Shown here: positions 5,805 through 6,002 of the stretch, in pieces
Numbering within the stretch: position 1 is the stretch's first letter
Layout: the number at the start of each line of letters is the position of its first letter
Assembly (NCBI GenBank): GCA_902773165.1
Contig: CACYDO010000313.1
Location: 1-6,002 of the forward strand
DNA from: an uncultured Ruminococcus sp.
GTDB lineage: Bacteria; Bacillota; Clostridia; Oscillospirales; Acutalibacteraceae
Direction: 5' to 3'
Length of the DNA: 6,002 bases
Made by a program: the position numbers and the translations under genes
Notes under the pieces: generated by a model
What the model was told of the DNA's origin: nothing
Database searches by the model: none
Seen by the model: the letters and a program-made list of their open reading frames with translations, nothing else

Positions 5805-6002
5805 ATGATTATCGACAATGTTTATGACGCACTCAAAGCTATTCCCACCGCAGACGCACTGGCGCTGGGAGGATCGCGTGCCGGCAAAAGAAATGATGAG
5901 AAGTCGGATTATGATCTTTATGTCTATTCCGATGAGATCATACCTGTTGATATTCGCAAAAATGCTCTTGAGTCGTTTTGCAGCCGCGCCGAGTTTGGAA
6001 AC
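5805..6002 (+). CDS. Nucleotidyltransferase-fold protein, N-terminal part
   Basis: The first 66 codons of a gene that runs out of the window are visible. LGGSRAG (21-27) followed by SDYDLYVYS (34-42) is the G-S-x-x-x-(G)...S-D-x-D pattern of the polymerase-beta nucleotidyltransferase superfamily, with D35 and D37 as the probable metal-binding pair. Such proteins transfer a nucleotide to a small molecule or protein. The GGSRA...SDYDLYVY form also resembles larger proteins of about 250 residues rather than short MNT antitoxins, but the rest is not visible, so the substrate cannot be assigned. The ATG at 5805 follows AGGTGA (5793-5798) by 6 nt and lies only 15 nt after the argF stop, so it is probably co-transcribed with argF. 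Confidence 0.8.
   Translation, partial: MIIDNVYDALKAIPTADALALGGSRAGKRNDEKSDYDLYVYSDEIIPVDIRKNALESFCSRAEFGN

Overview
The window looks like a chromosomal segment of a Gram-positive anaerobe of the Firmicutes, most plausibly a Ruminococcus or Oscillospiraceae-type Clostridia. This rests on purine-rich Shine-Dalgarno sites 6-9 nt before each start, a YfhO-type membrane protein, an adjacent argD/argF pair, and A/T-rich intergenic DNA with small hairpin repeats. The taxonomic call is inference. All genes seen are on the + strand.

Layout: 1-124 is an intergenic leader with a short tandem repeat. 125-553 encodes a small GNAT acetyltransferase. 554-827 is a structured intergenic region with three inverted repeats and a possible pseudoknot-forming leader. 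828-4700 is one uninterrupted 1290-codon reading frame. It joins a complete YfhO-like polytopic membrane protein (about residues 1-835) through an acidic 63-residue linker to a complete acetylornithine aminotransferase (residues 899-1290). 4701-4883 is a second intergenic region with a degenerate copy of the first region's repeat, a candidate promoter and a hairpin. 4884-5789 is argF (ornithine carbamoyltransferase). 5805 to the window end is the start of a nucleotidyltransferase-fold protein.

The ArgD part and ArgF supply two steps of arginine synthesis: N-acetylglutamate semialdehyde to N-acetylornithine, and ornithine to citrulline. argC, argJ and argB are not in the window. The main surprise is that ArgD is covalently attached to the cytoplasmic tail of a YfhO-family membrane protein, a family linked to glycosylation of cell-envelope polymers. 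A Shine-Dalgarno-like sequence just before an internal in-frame ATG at 3522 suggests that free ArgD could also be made. I cannot tell from sequence alone whether the fusion is functional, a neutral loss of a stop codon, or known elsewhere.
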